Origin: an uncultured Clostridium sp.
Lineage (GTDB): Bacteria > Bacillota > Clostridia > Clostridiales > Clostridiaceae
Length of the DNA: 5,384 nt
Reading direction: 5' to 3'
NCBI GenBank assembly: GCA_934746785.1
Contig: CAKVFO010000194.1
Coordinates: 1 to 5,384, forward strand
In this document: piece by piece, positions 1 to 5,311 of the stretch
How positions within the stretch are numbered: position 1 is the first letter of the stretch
How the letters are laid out: every line of letters begins with the position of its first letter
The notes under the pieces: generated by a model
Databases searched by the model: none
The model's input: the letters and a program-made list of their open reading frames with translations, nothing else
Told to the model about the DNA's origin: nothing
Position numbers and translations under genes: made by a program

Positions 1-159
1 ACTCCATACTGTATTACAAAAGCACTCATTAATTCAGTGAATGGAGATATTGATAACGGCTTAATTTTTTGTGGTGAAAATGCTTATAAATTAAATAAGA
101 TAACTACCGTTAAAGAACTTATCGATGAACTAACACTTGAAATTACTAATTATAAATAA
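1..159 (+). CDS. C-terminal fragment of a probable nitronate monooxygenase-type flavin oxidoreductase
   Basis: Frame 1 is open from the left edge to TAA at 157-159, giving 52 residues; the start lies outside the window. It begins TPYCITKALINSVNGDIDNG, continues with a LIFCGENAYKLNKI segment and ends in a charged helix (VKELIDELTLEI). That layout, with a Gly-rich stretch, an FCGENAY-like motif and a final xVKELxDEL helix, matches my recollection of the C-terminus of clostridial NAD(P)H-dependent flavin oxidoreductases (2-nitropropane dioxygenase / nitronate monooxygenase family). Those are FMN enzymes with a TIM-barrel fold; in Firmicutes some act in fatty-acid synthesis as FabK-type enoyl-ACP reductases. 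The catalytic parts are not in the window, so the substrate cannot be judged. It is the only plus-strand gene here and runs into the hairpin at 173-247. Coding status is strong; the family call is from memory of the motif. Confidence 0.68.
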   Translation, partial: TPYCITKALINSVNGDIDNGLIFCGENAYKLNKITTVKELIDELTLEITNYK

Positions 160-172
160 AAAGGAATTTATC

Positions 173-247
173 AAAAAAGATAAAATAATATGAGAACTAT
201 AGACTAGTTTGATAAGTCTATACTCCACAAATTATTTTATCTTTTTT
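173..247. terminator. Long nested hairpin, probable bidirectional terminator
   Basis: A perfect 17-bp inverted repeat is formed by 173-189 (AAAAAAGATAAAATAAT) and 231-247. Inside it is a second 8-bp stem, 198-205 (TATAGACT) with 215-222 (AGTCTATA), around a 9-nt loop. GAG 192-194 can also pair with CTC 223-225, so nearly the whole stretch folds. Each strand ends in a run of six T's at the 3' edge of the stem. It lies between the convergent ends of the plus-strand gene (stop at 159) and the minus-strand 75-aa gene (stop at 273), where a shared terminator is expected. The stem is A/T-rich, so efficiency is uncertain. Confidence 0.75.
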
Positions 248-272
248 ATAATAAAAATAGCATAATATAATA

Positions 273-500
273 TTATTGTCTTTCCTCAACTATTTTATTA
301 ATAACTTCTCTTCTTTGTTCTCCAAGAACATTTGAAATTTTATTTTCCATAAATCCATTTCTGTATACTTCATTAGCATCAACTATCTTTAGTATCTTTA
401 CTGTTAACTTTTCATAAGTCATCAAGTCATCTAGATATAAATCTATTAAATCCTTTAAACAAGTCGCTAATTCCTTTGGATTTTTATAAACTGCTCTCAT
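273..500 (-). CDS. Small conserved hypothetical protein, 75 aa (TIGR04540-like)
   Basis: The protein starts MRAVYKNPKELATCLKDLID and ends IVEERQ. It is charged, predicted helical and soluble, with no membrane segment, no signal peptide and one cysteine. The opening (a Y-K-N-P-[KR]-E-L-A motif followed by an acidic DLYLDD helix) resembles a small clostridial family of unknown function that I remember as TIGR04540; this is recollection, not a search. The frame can be extended three codons to a GTG at 507-509, but that codon overlaps the Shine-Dalgarno AGAGG (509-513). The ATG at 498-500, 8 nt downstream of it, is therefore the better start. A good promoter lies at 543-571, and the gene ends 25 bp from the bidirectional hairpin, so it is probably monocistronic. 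No function can be assigned. Confidence 0.8.
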   Translation of the reverse strand: MRAVYKNPKELATCLKDLIDLYLDDLMTYEKLTVKILKIVDANEVYRNGFMENKISNVLGEQRREVINKIVEERQ

Positions 501-508
501 AGTATACA

Positions 509-513
509 CCTCT
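509..513 (-). promoter_or_regulatory. Ribosome binding site that sets the start of the 75-aa gene
   Basis: AGAGG on the minus strand is followed by 8 nt and then ATG at 498-500. The upstream in-frame GTG (507-509) shares its first base with this site and so would have no site of its own. This supports a 75-residue rather than a 78-residue product. Confidence 0.75.
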
Positions 514-542
514 TTAACATTTTTTGTATTTAAATAATATTT

Positions 543-571
543 ATTATAAGTTATTATATTTTCACAATCAA
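543..571 (-). promoter_or_regulatory. Sigma-A-type promoter of the 75-aa gene
   Basis: Minus strand: TTGATT (566-571, 4 of 6 matches to TTGACA), a 17-nt spacer, and a perfect TATAAT (543-548). Transcription would start near 536, leaving an untranslated leader of about 36 nt that includes the ribosome site. The location between the BFD gene stop (645) and the 75-aa gene suggests independent transcription. No clear terminator separates the two genes, so read-through from the BFD gene is also possible. Confidence 0.6.
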
Positions 572-644
572 CAGTCTTTCTTGCACATTCCGTAAATTTT
601 AAGTAAAAAATAATATATTTTGCGAAATTTCACCTATGTCAAAT

Positions 645-818
645 TTATTTATTATCTCTTATAAGCATTTCTATTTTCATCTGACATCGTGCTCCTCTAC
701 ATCCACCAGTTCCTGCCCCTGTTGCTTCTTTAACTTCCTCATAAGTTTTAGCACCATTCTTTATAGCTAATATTATTGTTTCTTCATCTATTCCTCTACA
801 AAGGCATACCTTTGACAT
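645..818 (-). CDS. BFD-like [2Fe-2S]-binding protein, 57 aa
   Basis: Translation of the minus strand from ATG 816-818 to TAA 645-647 gives 57 residues beginning MSKVCLCRGIDEETIILAIK. Four cysteines at 5, 7, 40 and 45 give C-x-C ... C-x4-C. With the G-A-G-T-G-G-C-R-G-A-R-C segment (residues 34-45), this is the signature of the BFD-like Fer2 domain, which binds one [2Fe-2S] cluster. The domain is named for bacterioferritin-associated ferredoxin and also occurs in NAD(P)H oxidoreductases and nitrite reductases. E. coli Bfd has C-x2-C in the second pair; the C-x4-C form is the one I associate with the oxidoreductase-linked domains. The protein is a single stand-alone domain and cytosolic. The ribosome site AGGAG lies 7 nt before the ATG, and a promoter with perfect TTGACA is upstream. 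Its partner is unknown: neither bacterioferritin nor an oxidoreductase is adjacent, so electron transfer or iron handling is only inferred from the family. Confidence 0.92.
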   Translation of the reverse strand: MSKVCLCRGIDEETIILAIKNGAKTYEEVKEATGAGTGGCRGARCQMKIEMLIRDNK

Positions 819-848
819 ATAATCACTCCTAACTAAATTTATAATATC

Positions 849-877
849 ATTTAATAATAATTATTTGTTATTGTCAA
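849..877 (-). promoter_or_regulatory. Probable promoter of the BFD-like gene, with a dyad over the -35
   Basis: Minus strand: perfect TTGACA (872-877), a 17-nt spacer, then TTAAAT (849-854, 4 of 6). The leader would be about 25 nt and contain the AGGAG site. The -35 sits in a 13-bp dyad at 868-880, TTATTG-T-CAATAA on the plus strand, which could be a repressor site. The -10 is weak and other A/T hexamers nearby could serve, so the -35 is the firmer part. Confidence 0.5.
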
Positions 878-1074
878 TAAGTTCAAGTAATAAATCTTTG
901 TGACTTATTTACTTTTTTAACAATTAATCATATTGCAAATAAATCAAATTTCACAGGAGTTTTTTATGAAAGCAATTGATAATAGATAATCAATATAAAT
1001 TGTAACACTAGCAGCAAAAAAATACTTTATAATGTTCATAAGCAAGAAGTAATGCACTTGCCAATATTATATCA

Positions 1075-2235
1075 TTAAATATAATTTCTAACTTTTACAA
1101 CCTTGCCATCTTTCAAGTAAACTCTAGGAATTCTCTGTTTTAACATACAAATAATTTCGTAATTTATAGTCCCCATATCTCTAGCCATATCATCTGCATC
1201 GTATTTAATTCCATTATCCTCCCCTAATAAAACTACTTCATCTCCAACCTTTACTTCTCCTATATCAGTAACATCAACCATACATTGATCCATACATATT
1301 CTTCCTACAACTGGTGCTGCTTTGCCGTTAATAATGACTTTTGCTTTTCCACTTAAAAGTCTTGAATAACCATCTGCATAACCCACTGGAATCGTCGCAA
1401 TAATACTCTTTCTTAATGTTTTAAATGTTCTTCCATAACTTATATACATATCTTTTTCTAATTCTTTAACATGAGAAACTCTAGTTTTTAATGTTAAAAC
1501 TTTTTTTAATGGCAACTTACTTTTATCTACTTCATCAGAAGGATAATAGCCATAAAGAATTATTCCTGCCCTAACACCTTCTAAAAATGTTTCTGGCATG
1601 TCCATAATGGCACCACTATTTGATACATGCTTAAAAGGAATTTCAATTTTTCTGTCCTTAAGTGATTCTATAATACCTTTTATCTTATTAAATTGTTCAT
1701 AAGTATAAGTTTTATCTTTCTCATCCGCTGTTGCAAAATGTGTAAACATTCCAATTGTATCTATGCCTTCTAATTTTACAATTTCTTCTATAACAGAAAC
1801 AGTTTCTTTTCCTGGTAGAAATCCTATTCTCCCCATTCCTGTATCTATCGCTATGTGTATCTTAGCTTTTTTTCCTAAAGATTCAGCTATCTTTGATAGT
1901 TCCTTAGCATAATCTAAATCATAAACTGTTTGTTCTATATCACTTTCAATTAATTCTTTTCCATATTCAAGAGGAGTATATCCTAAAATCATTATTGGAG
2001 CTTTTATGTTATTCCTTCTTAGTTCAAGAGCTTCACTAATCATTGCTACTGCAAGCCTTGATGCACCATTTTCTAAAAGTGTAGGTATTATATCTACAGC
2101 ACCATGCCCATAAGCATCTGCTTTAACTACTGCTACAACTTCTCTATCATTTGAAATTTTTTTTATATTTTCAATATTAAACTTCACTGCATCTAAATCA
2201 ATTTCAGCCCAAACTGGTCTCATAATTTTATCCAT
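1075..2235 (-). CDS. alr: Alanine racemase, 386 aa
   Basis: PLP-dependent enzyme that interconverts L- and D-alanine, supplying D-Ala for peptidoglycan; cytosolic homodimer. The length is normal for the family. An N-terminal TIM barrel carries AVVKADAYGHG with PLP lysine Lys38. IDTGMGRIG (130-138) holds Arg136, H166 lies in MFTHFATAD, and VRAG holds Arg222. The C-terminal beta domain starts near 245 and contains the second catalytic base Tyr267 (SYGRTF), GRICMDQ with Cys314/Met315, and NYE at 358-360. All expected catalytic residues are present. The start ATG 2233-2235 has AGAGG about 12 nt upstream, which is long; Met5 would be further away and is less likely. A TATAAT at 2275-2280 could be its -10, but no good -35 precedes it. 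The gene is not next to acpS, a NAD(P)H-hydrate repair gene or a MazEF-type toxin pair, where Firmicute alr often lies, so this may be a second alr copy. Confidence 0.97.
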   Translation of the reverse strand: MDKIMRPVWAEIDLDAVKFNIENIKKISNDREVVAVVKADAYGHGAVDIIPTLLENGASRLAVAMISEALELRRNNIKAPIMILGYTPLEYGKELIESDIEQTVYDLDYAKELSKIAESLGKKAKIHIAIDTGMGRIGFLPGKETVSVIEEIVKLEGIDTIGMFTHFATADEKDKTYTYEQFNKIKGIIESLKDRKIEIPFKHVSNSGAIMDMPETFLEGVRAGIILYGYYPSDEVDKSKLPLKKVLTLKTRVSHVKELEKDMYISYGRTFKTLRKSIIATIPVGYADGYSRLLSGKAKVIINGKAAPVVGRICMDQCMVDVTDIGEVKVGDEVVLLGEDNGIKYDADDMARDMGTINYEIICMLKQRIPRVYLKDGKVVKVRNYI

Positions 2236-2296
2236 AACTTTTTCGTGCCTCTTCTCTTTATTTTCTATGATATTATTATATGAAACACTGTATATA

Positions 2297-2343
2297 AAAG
2301 GAAAGAACCACTATGGTTTTATTTCTTTCCTTTAGTGGTTCTT
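2297..2343 (-). terminator. Overlapping double hairpin after the TVP38-type gene, probable terminator
   Basis: An 11-bp perfect stem joins 2303-2313 and 2333-2343 (minus strand AAGAACCACTA ... TAGTGGTTCTT). Its first arm begins inside the stop codon of the 218-aa gene. A second 9-bp stem joins 2297-2305 and 2325-2333 (AAAGGAAAG / CTTTCCTTT). The two stems share bases at 2303-2305 and 2333, so they compete fully or form a partial pseudoknot. The minus strand after the first stem reads TCCTTTTATATA, a poor U-tract. Terminator is the simplest reading given the position; switching between folds ahead of alr is possible but unproven. Confidence 0.55.
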
Positions 2344-2998
2344 ATTTTTCTTCTTTCATATTAAAAAACTTATTTGAAAACAATGCTATTGCAATTACTA
2401 ATATTAATGGAATCAAAAATTGAGGCGACAATGGATTAGATATACTTTTCCCCATTACGATGTAACAAAATGTCTCTGGTAAAACTCCAAAAACTGATGC
2501 ACTTACAAAATTAAAATAACTTATATTTGTAAACCCACAAGCATAACTTAGTGGATCATAAGGAATAATAGGCACAATTCTTAAAAGAAATACTACCTTA
2601 AATCCGCTATTCTTTAGTTTTTTATCAAGATTTATAAATTTTTTTCCTACAATCCCCTGAACAAAATCCTTTCCCAAGATTCTTGAAACATAAAAAGCAA
2701 CTGTTGCTGATATCCAAAATCCCAACATAGATAATAACAATCCCTTAAATGGCCCAAATATAATCCCTCCACATATAACTAATATATTACTTGGAATTAT
2801 TATCATAAATGGCTTTAATGTGAAAATTAATATATATATAAGCATAGAATATGTACCTTTTTCTTTTACAAAGTCTACAACTGTTTCAATATTCAAATTT
2901 CTTATAGTTTTCCAGTTAAATGTTATAAAAACTACTCCTACAGCTATTATTGCAATAAAAATAATAAACTTAACTTTATCACTTTTTTTAGTAATCAT
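2342..2998 (-). CDS. TVP38/TMEM64 (VTT/DedA superfamily) membrane protein, 218 aa
   Basis: Integral membrane protein with a hydrophobic N-terminal helix (about 10-27), two long central hydrophobic blocks (about 52-105 and 135-183) and a C-terminal helix (192-208). The VTT-domain signature is present: a Pro in IIIPSN (69), GGIIFGPFKG (77-86) followed by a long helix ending in SR (105-106), then R-x2-P-x2-P-x-D-x2-S-x3-G (Arg140, Pro143, Pro146, Asp148, Ser151, Gly155) and a re-entrant-type segment. Members of this superfamily include lipid scramblases and undecaprenyl-phosphate carriers (DedA, PopT). Which activity this one has cannot be told. The length is normal for bacterial TVP38 proteins. 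The start ATG 2996-2998 has AGGTG about 8-9 nt upstream. It lies 134 bp after the propeller gene and its stop codon runs into a hairpin. A link to lipid-carrier supply for envelope synthesis would suit its neighbours alr and the glycosidase, but that is inference. Confidence 0.92.
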   Translation of the reverse strand: MITKKSDKVKFIIFIAIIAVGVVFITFNWKTIRNLNIETVVDFVKEKGTYSMLIYILIFTLKPFMIIIPSNILVICGGIIFGPFKGLLLSMLGFWISATVAFYVSRILGKDFVQGIVGKKFINLDKKLKNSGFKVVFLLRIVPIIPYDPLSYACGFTNISYFNFVSASVFGVLPETFCYIVMGKSISNPLSPQFLIPLILVIAIALFSNKFFNMKEEK

Positions 2999-3031
2999 CT
3001 TTCAATCACCTAACTCTTTTTAGCCTTTATT

Positions 3032-3060
3032 ATTATATTTCATTTTAATGCTAATGCTTA
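3032..3060 (-). promoter_or_regulatory. Candidate promoter of the TVP38-type gene
   Basis: A perfect TATAAT on the minus strand (3032-3037) lies about 34 bp before the start codon. TAAGCA (3055-3060) 17 nt upstream matches only 3 of 6 bases of TTGACA. The -10 is good but the -35 is weak. It would allow transcription separate from the propeller gene upstream, after which I see no convincing terminator. Confidence 0.35.
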
Positions 3061-3132
3061 AATCTACTAATAATATCCCCTAATAATCTATTTTATAATC
3101 ACTCTCTACTATACCATTTACTTCTCAAGATA

Positions 3133-4140
3133 TTATAATGTTTCTTTCACACTTTTTAATGAAATCTTTCCTTCCTCTATTGAACAAAGAACTCTATCAT
3201 TAATAGCTATAAATTCACCTTTATAAGGCATACTCTTCCCATTGCTTATATTGGTAACTCTATTTTCAATACTATCATTAATAATAACTTCACTTTTTTC
3301 AGTAATATAAATATCCTTTATATCTCTTGGTGAATCTAAATCCACAACCTTCCAAGATGATGTATTTTCTACATCATCACTATATAATATTTTAGAAATC
3401 TTATTATCATCATGAAGCTCGCCTAAAAAAACGCTCTTATCTACTGCTTTTAATATAATTTGCTTAGATGAGCTGCTTGATGATATCTCAAAATTGTTTC
3501 CACAAGTATACTTATACAGCGCCTTATCTTCAGAACTTTGATAAATAAATATATCATCATCCCAAAAAACATCTGCACTACTCAACTTATTGACTATATC
3601 ATTTAACTTACTTACCTGTTTTTCTATATCTATTCTGTAAATATTAGTTGTCTGATGATCATCTACAGCAATATATTGCTGTGAATGAGAAATGTAAGCC
3701 TGTGCACTCATTCCTTCTTTATATTCACATACTACATTTATATCTTGTTCAATATCACTATCTGCATTATAAGTTTTAACTTTTATACTATTATCCTTCT
3801 TTTCCACTATATATAATGTATTATTTTTGGGCACCCACTTACAATCTAATATTTGAGTATTACTCAAAATTTCCCTACTCTCAGATCTTTTTGTATTTAT
3901 CAAGACAATTTTGTTATTAAGTGAATATATAATATATTTTCCTCCATATGAAACTTTAATATCCTTTGCATCTGAAGGTACTTCTATATTCGTATCAAAT
4001 GTCTTTATAGGAACTTCTATGGTCTCTATATTAAAATTATCTGATTCCCTTAATAATATCTTATCTGCATAACATAAAACTCCACATTGAGCAGCAAGTG
4101 AAAAAGCTATGCATAATGCAATCTTTTGATATTTTTTCAT
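3133..4140 (-). CDS. Secreted beta-propeller-like protein of unknown function, 335 aa
   Basis: The N-terminus is a signal peptide: charged MKKYQK, a hydrophobic core (7-24) and a plausible cleavage after Cys-Tyr-Ala (25). The cysteines near the core (LAAQC, VLC) do not form a clear lipobox, so a lipoprotein is less likely. The remainder is rich in short beta strands in repeated units of the type SYGGKYIIYSLNNKIVLIN, NNTLYIVEKK, QQYIAVDDHQTTNIYRID and ENRVTNISNGK. This pattern is typical of TolB / WD40-like / DPP4 N-terminal propellers. A run of six serines lies near residues 220-225. No catalytic domain is seen. The ATG at 4138-4140 lies 13 bp after the glycosidase gene stop, with a strong AGGGGAG site overlapping that stop region, so the two are translated from one message. 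A surface or exported binding partner of the glycosidase is the natural guess. I do not recognise a named family. Confidence 0.8.
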   Translation of the reverse strand: MKKYQKIALCIAFSLAAQCGVLCYADKILLRESDNFNIETIEVPIKTFDTNIEVPSDAKDIKVSYGGKYIIYSLNNKIVLINTKRSESREILSNTQILDCKWVPKNNTLYIVEKKDNSIKVKTYNADSDIEQDINVVCEYKEGMSAQAYISHSQQYIAVDDHQTTNIYRIDIEKQVSKLNDIVNKLSSADVFWDDDIFIYQSSEDKALYKYTCGNNFEISSSSSSKQIILKAVDKSVFLGELHDDNKISKILYSDDVENTSSWKVVDLDSPRDIKDIYITEKSEVIINDSIENRVTNISNGKSMPYKGEFIAINDRVLCSIEEGKISLKSVKETL

Positions 4141-4153
4141 ATTTACTACTCCC

Positions 4154-5239
4154 CTACTTCACAATAAATCCTGACGATATCTGTCTCTCACCTAACGAAT
4201 ATGAAGGATTATTAATAACTTCACCATTTAAATACATAGTTGTTGACTTTCCTCCATCAAGATTAATAGCATTATAGCAACCTAAATCGCTCATAAGTTT
4301 TTGACATTCGTTCATTGTTGCACATAACCTTTCTCCTGGTAAGTCTGAATTTGAATTTAAAACCACCATTACAATGGCACCATCTTCCCTTTGCCCTATT
4401 AATGTTCTAGGTGCAGAACCAGTAACAGGACAATTTTTTAGATTACACTTCTTTCCTCCCTTAATAAGAGTAACTTCATATCCCATGGCTTCTACAATAT
4501 TCTCCTCTTCATTGGCCTTCTTTTCTAAGAGTTTATTAGCTGTAGTTTCTCCAACAAGCATCTTTCCTTCTTTTGTAATAGCTAAAATCGGCTGTTCTTT
4601 ATCACGCTCTGTATCATTTATTATTCTTCCCTCAGACATTAAAAACTTTACTGGAATTCCTCCATTAGACGTCCATTGTTCTGCTCCTTCTTCATCGGTA
4701 AAATAACCTCCATTGATAGCTGCAACTGCATCATATCTTTCTGCTATCTCTGAAACAGTTTCCCCTTTTCTTTCTGCCAGCTTAGAAGACACCCCAATTT
4801 TCACTCTAGTTGGATCCTTTATTATTAATGCATATCCTTTAAACTTTTTATTTTCATCACCTAACTCCTGCAACTCAATAGTATTATCTTTTCGTTTAGG
4901 TATATCTATAAAGCTACTATCTTGTTTTTCAGTTTCTTCTACAACCTCTTCTACTATTGTATTAATTTCTAATATTTCATTTATCTTATCCTGAGATAAA
5001 AACATAGTTGCAACCCATTGATAATGCATTGATTCCATAGCTGTACCAATAAAAATCTTTCTTGCATTTTCAAAAGGACCATATATCAAAATAAATGGTG
5101 CTGTTACAATTGTAAAAAATACTGTAAATAGTGTATATAAAATTATAGACTTAAGTCTCTTTTTCCTCTTATTATCTTGTCTATCTCTTCTAGACACTCT
5201 CTTCTTTATATTTCTTGATATCAAGTTTTCTTGTATCAT
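4154..5239 (-). CDS. Membrane-anchored phosphodiester glycosidase (NAGPA) domain protein, 361 aa
   Basis: A basic N-terminus (about 1-30, many Lys/Arg) precedes one membrane helix (31-53), so the rest probably faces outside. A linker rich in Glu (about 85-130) leads to a NAGPA-type domain (about 133-361). Family motifs in order are AAINGGYF (173-180), APRTLIGQREDG (276-287), NLDGGKSTTM (326-335) and GERQISSGF (350-358). The family is named for the mammalian uncovering enzyme, which removes GlcNAc from a GlcNAc-1-phospho-mannose diester. Bacterial members are often labelled exopolysaccharide biosynthesis proteins and are thought to act on sugar phosphodiesters or envelope glycopolymers. Position 331 is Lys where many members have Gly or Ser. 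Four cysteines (265, 270, 306, 312) could form disulfides outside the cell. The start ATG 5237-5239 has GGGAGAAGG just upstream and a strong promoter at 5276-5304. It leads a two-gene operon with the propeller gene. The substrate is unknown. Confidence 0.93.
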   Translation of the reverse strand: MIQENLISRNIKKRVSRRDRQDNKRKKRLKSIILYTLFTVFFTIVTAPFILIYGPFENARKIFIGTAMESMHYQWVATMFLSQDKINEILEINTIVEEVVEETEKQDSSFIDIPKRKDNTIELQELGDENKKFKGYALIIKDPTRVKIGVSSKLAERKGETVSEIAERYDAVAAINGGYFTDEEGAEQWTSNGGIPVKFLMSEGRIINDTERDKEQPILAITKEGKMLVGETTANKLLEKKANEEENIVEAMGYEVTLIKGGKKCNLKNCPVTGSAPRTLIGQREDGAIVMVVLNSNSDLPGERLCATMNECQKLMSDLGCYNAINLDGGKSTTMYLNGEVINNPSYSLGERQISSGFIVK

Positions 5240-5275
5240 ATTTCCTTCTCCCTGTATTTTACTTCAATCTGTTAT

Positions 5276-5304
5276 ATTATATAATTAATGTAATTTTTTT
5301 GCAA
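5276..5304 (-). promoter_or_regulatory. Promoter of the glycosidase-propeller operon
   Basis: Minus strand: TTGCAA (5299-5304, 4 of 6 matches to TTGACA), exactly 17 nt, then a perfect TATAAT (5276-5281). The start of transcription would be near 5269, with a leader of about 30 nt carrying GGGAGAAGG. The -35 is only about 10 bp from the GC-rich hairpin at 5314-5336, so any regulator binding upstream of it would bind inside or beside the probable mobile element. Confidence 0.65.
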
Positions 5305-5311
5305 CAAAATC

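Noticed and set aside
637..642. TTGACA on the minus strand just after the iron-sulfur gene
   Set aside because: The only acceptable -10 is 19 nt away, and the promoter at 543-571 explains the 75-aa gene better.
1016..1061. Possible terminator of alr: GCAAG/CTTGC (1042-1046 with 1057-1061) and a run of seven T's on the minus strand (1016-1022)
   Set aside because: The stem is only 5 bp with a 10-nt loop and the T-run is about 20 nt away, so it does not form a proper intrinsic terminator.
990..1074. Remnant coding after the 7-codon frame, e.g. an open stretch reading VTLAAKKYF
   Set aside because: Too short and interrupted by stops, with no recognisable similarity; I could not support a pseudogene.
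2275..2303. Promoter for alr with TATAAT at 2275-2280
   Set aside because: The hexamer at the right distance upstream is TTCCTT, only 2 of 6 matches, and lies inside the hairpin region; noted in the alr entry but not called.
2820..3023. Plus-strand open frame opposite the TVP38-type gene
   Set aside because: It lies mostly antisense to a well-supported membrane-protein gene, its product is a low-complexity Ile/Phe/Leu string, and no ribosome site suits it.
3061..3090. Imperfect direct repeats of TAGATT / TATTAG type in the gap before the TVP38-type gene
   Set aside because: Short, A/T-rich and imperfect; expected by chance at this composition.
4374..4994. Two plus-strand open frames opposite the glycosidase gene
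   Set aside because: Both are antisense to the conserved NAGPA domain or its linker; their Ser/Phe/Leu-rich translations are what the reverse of Glu/Lys-rich coding gives.
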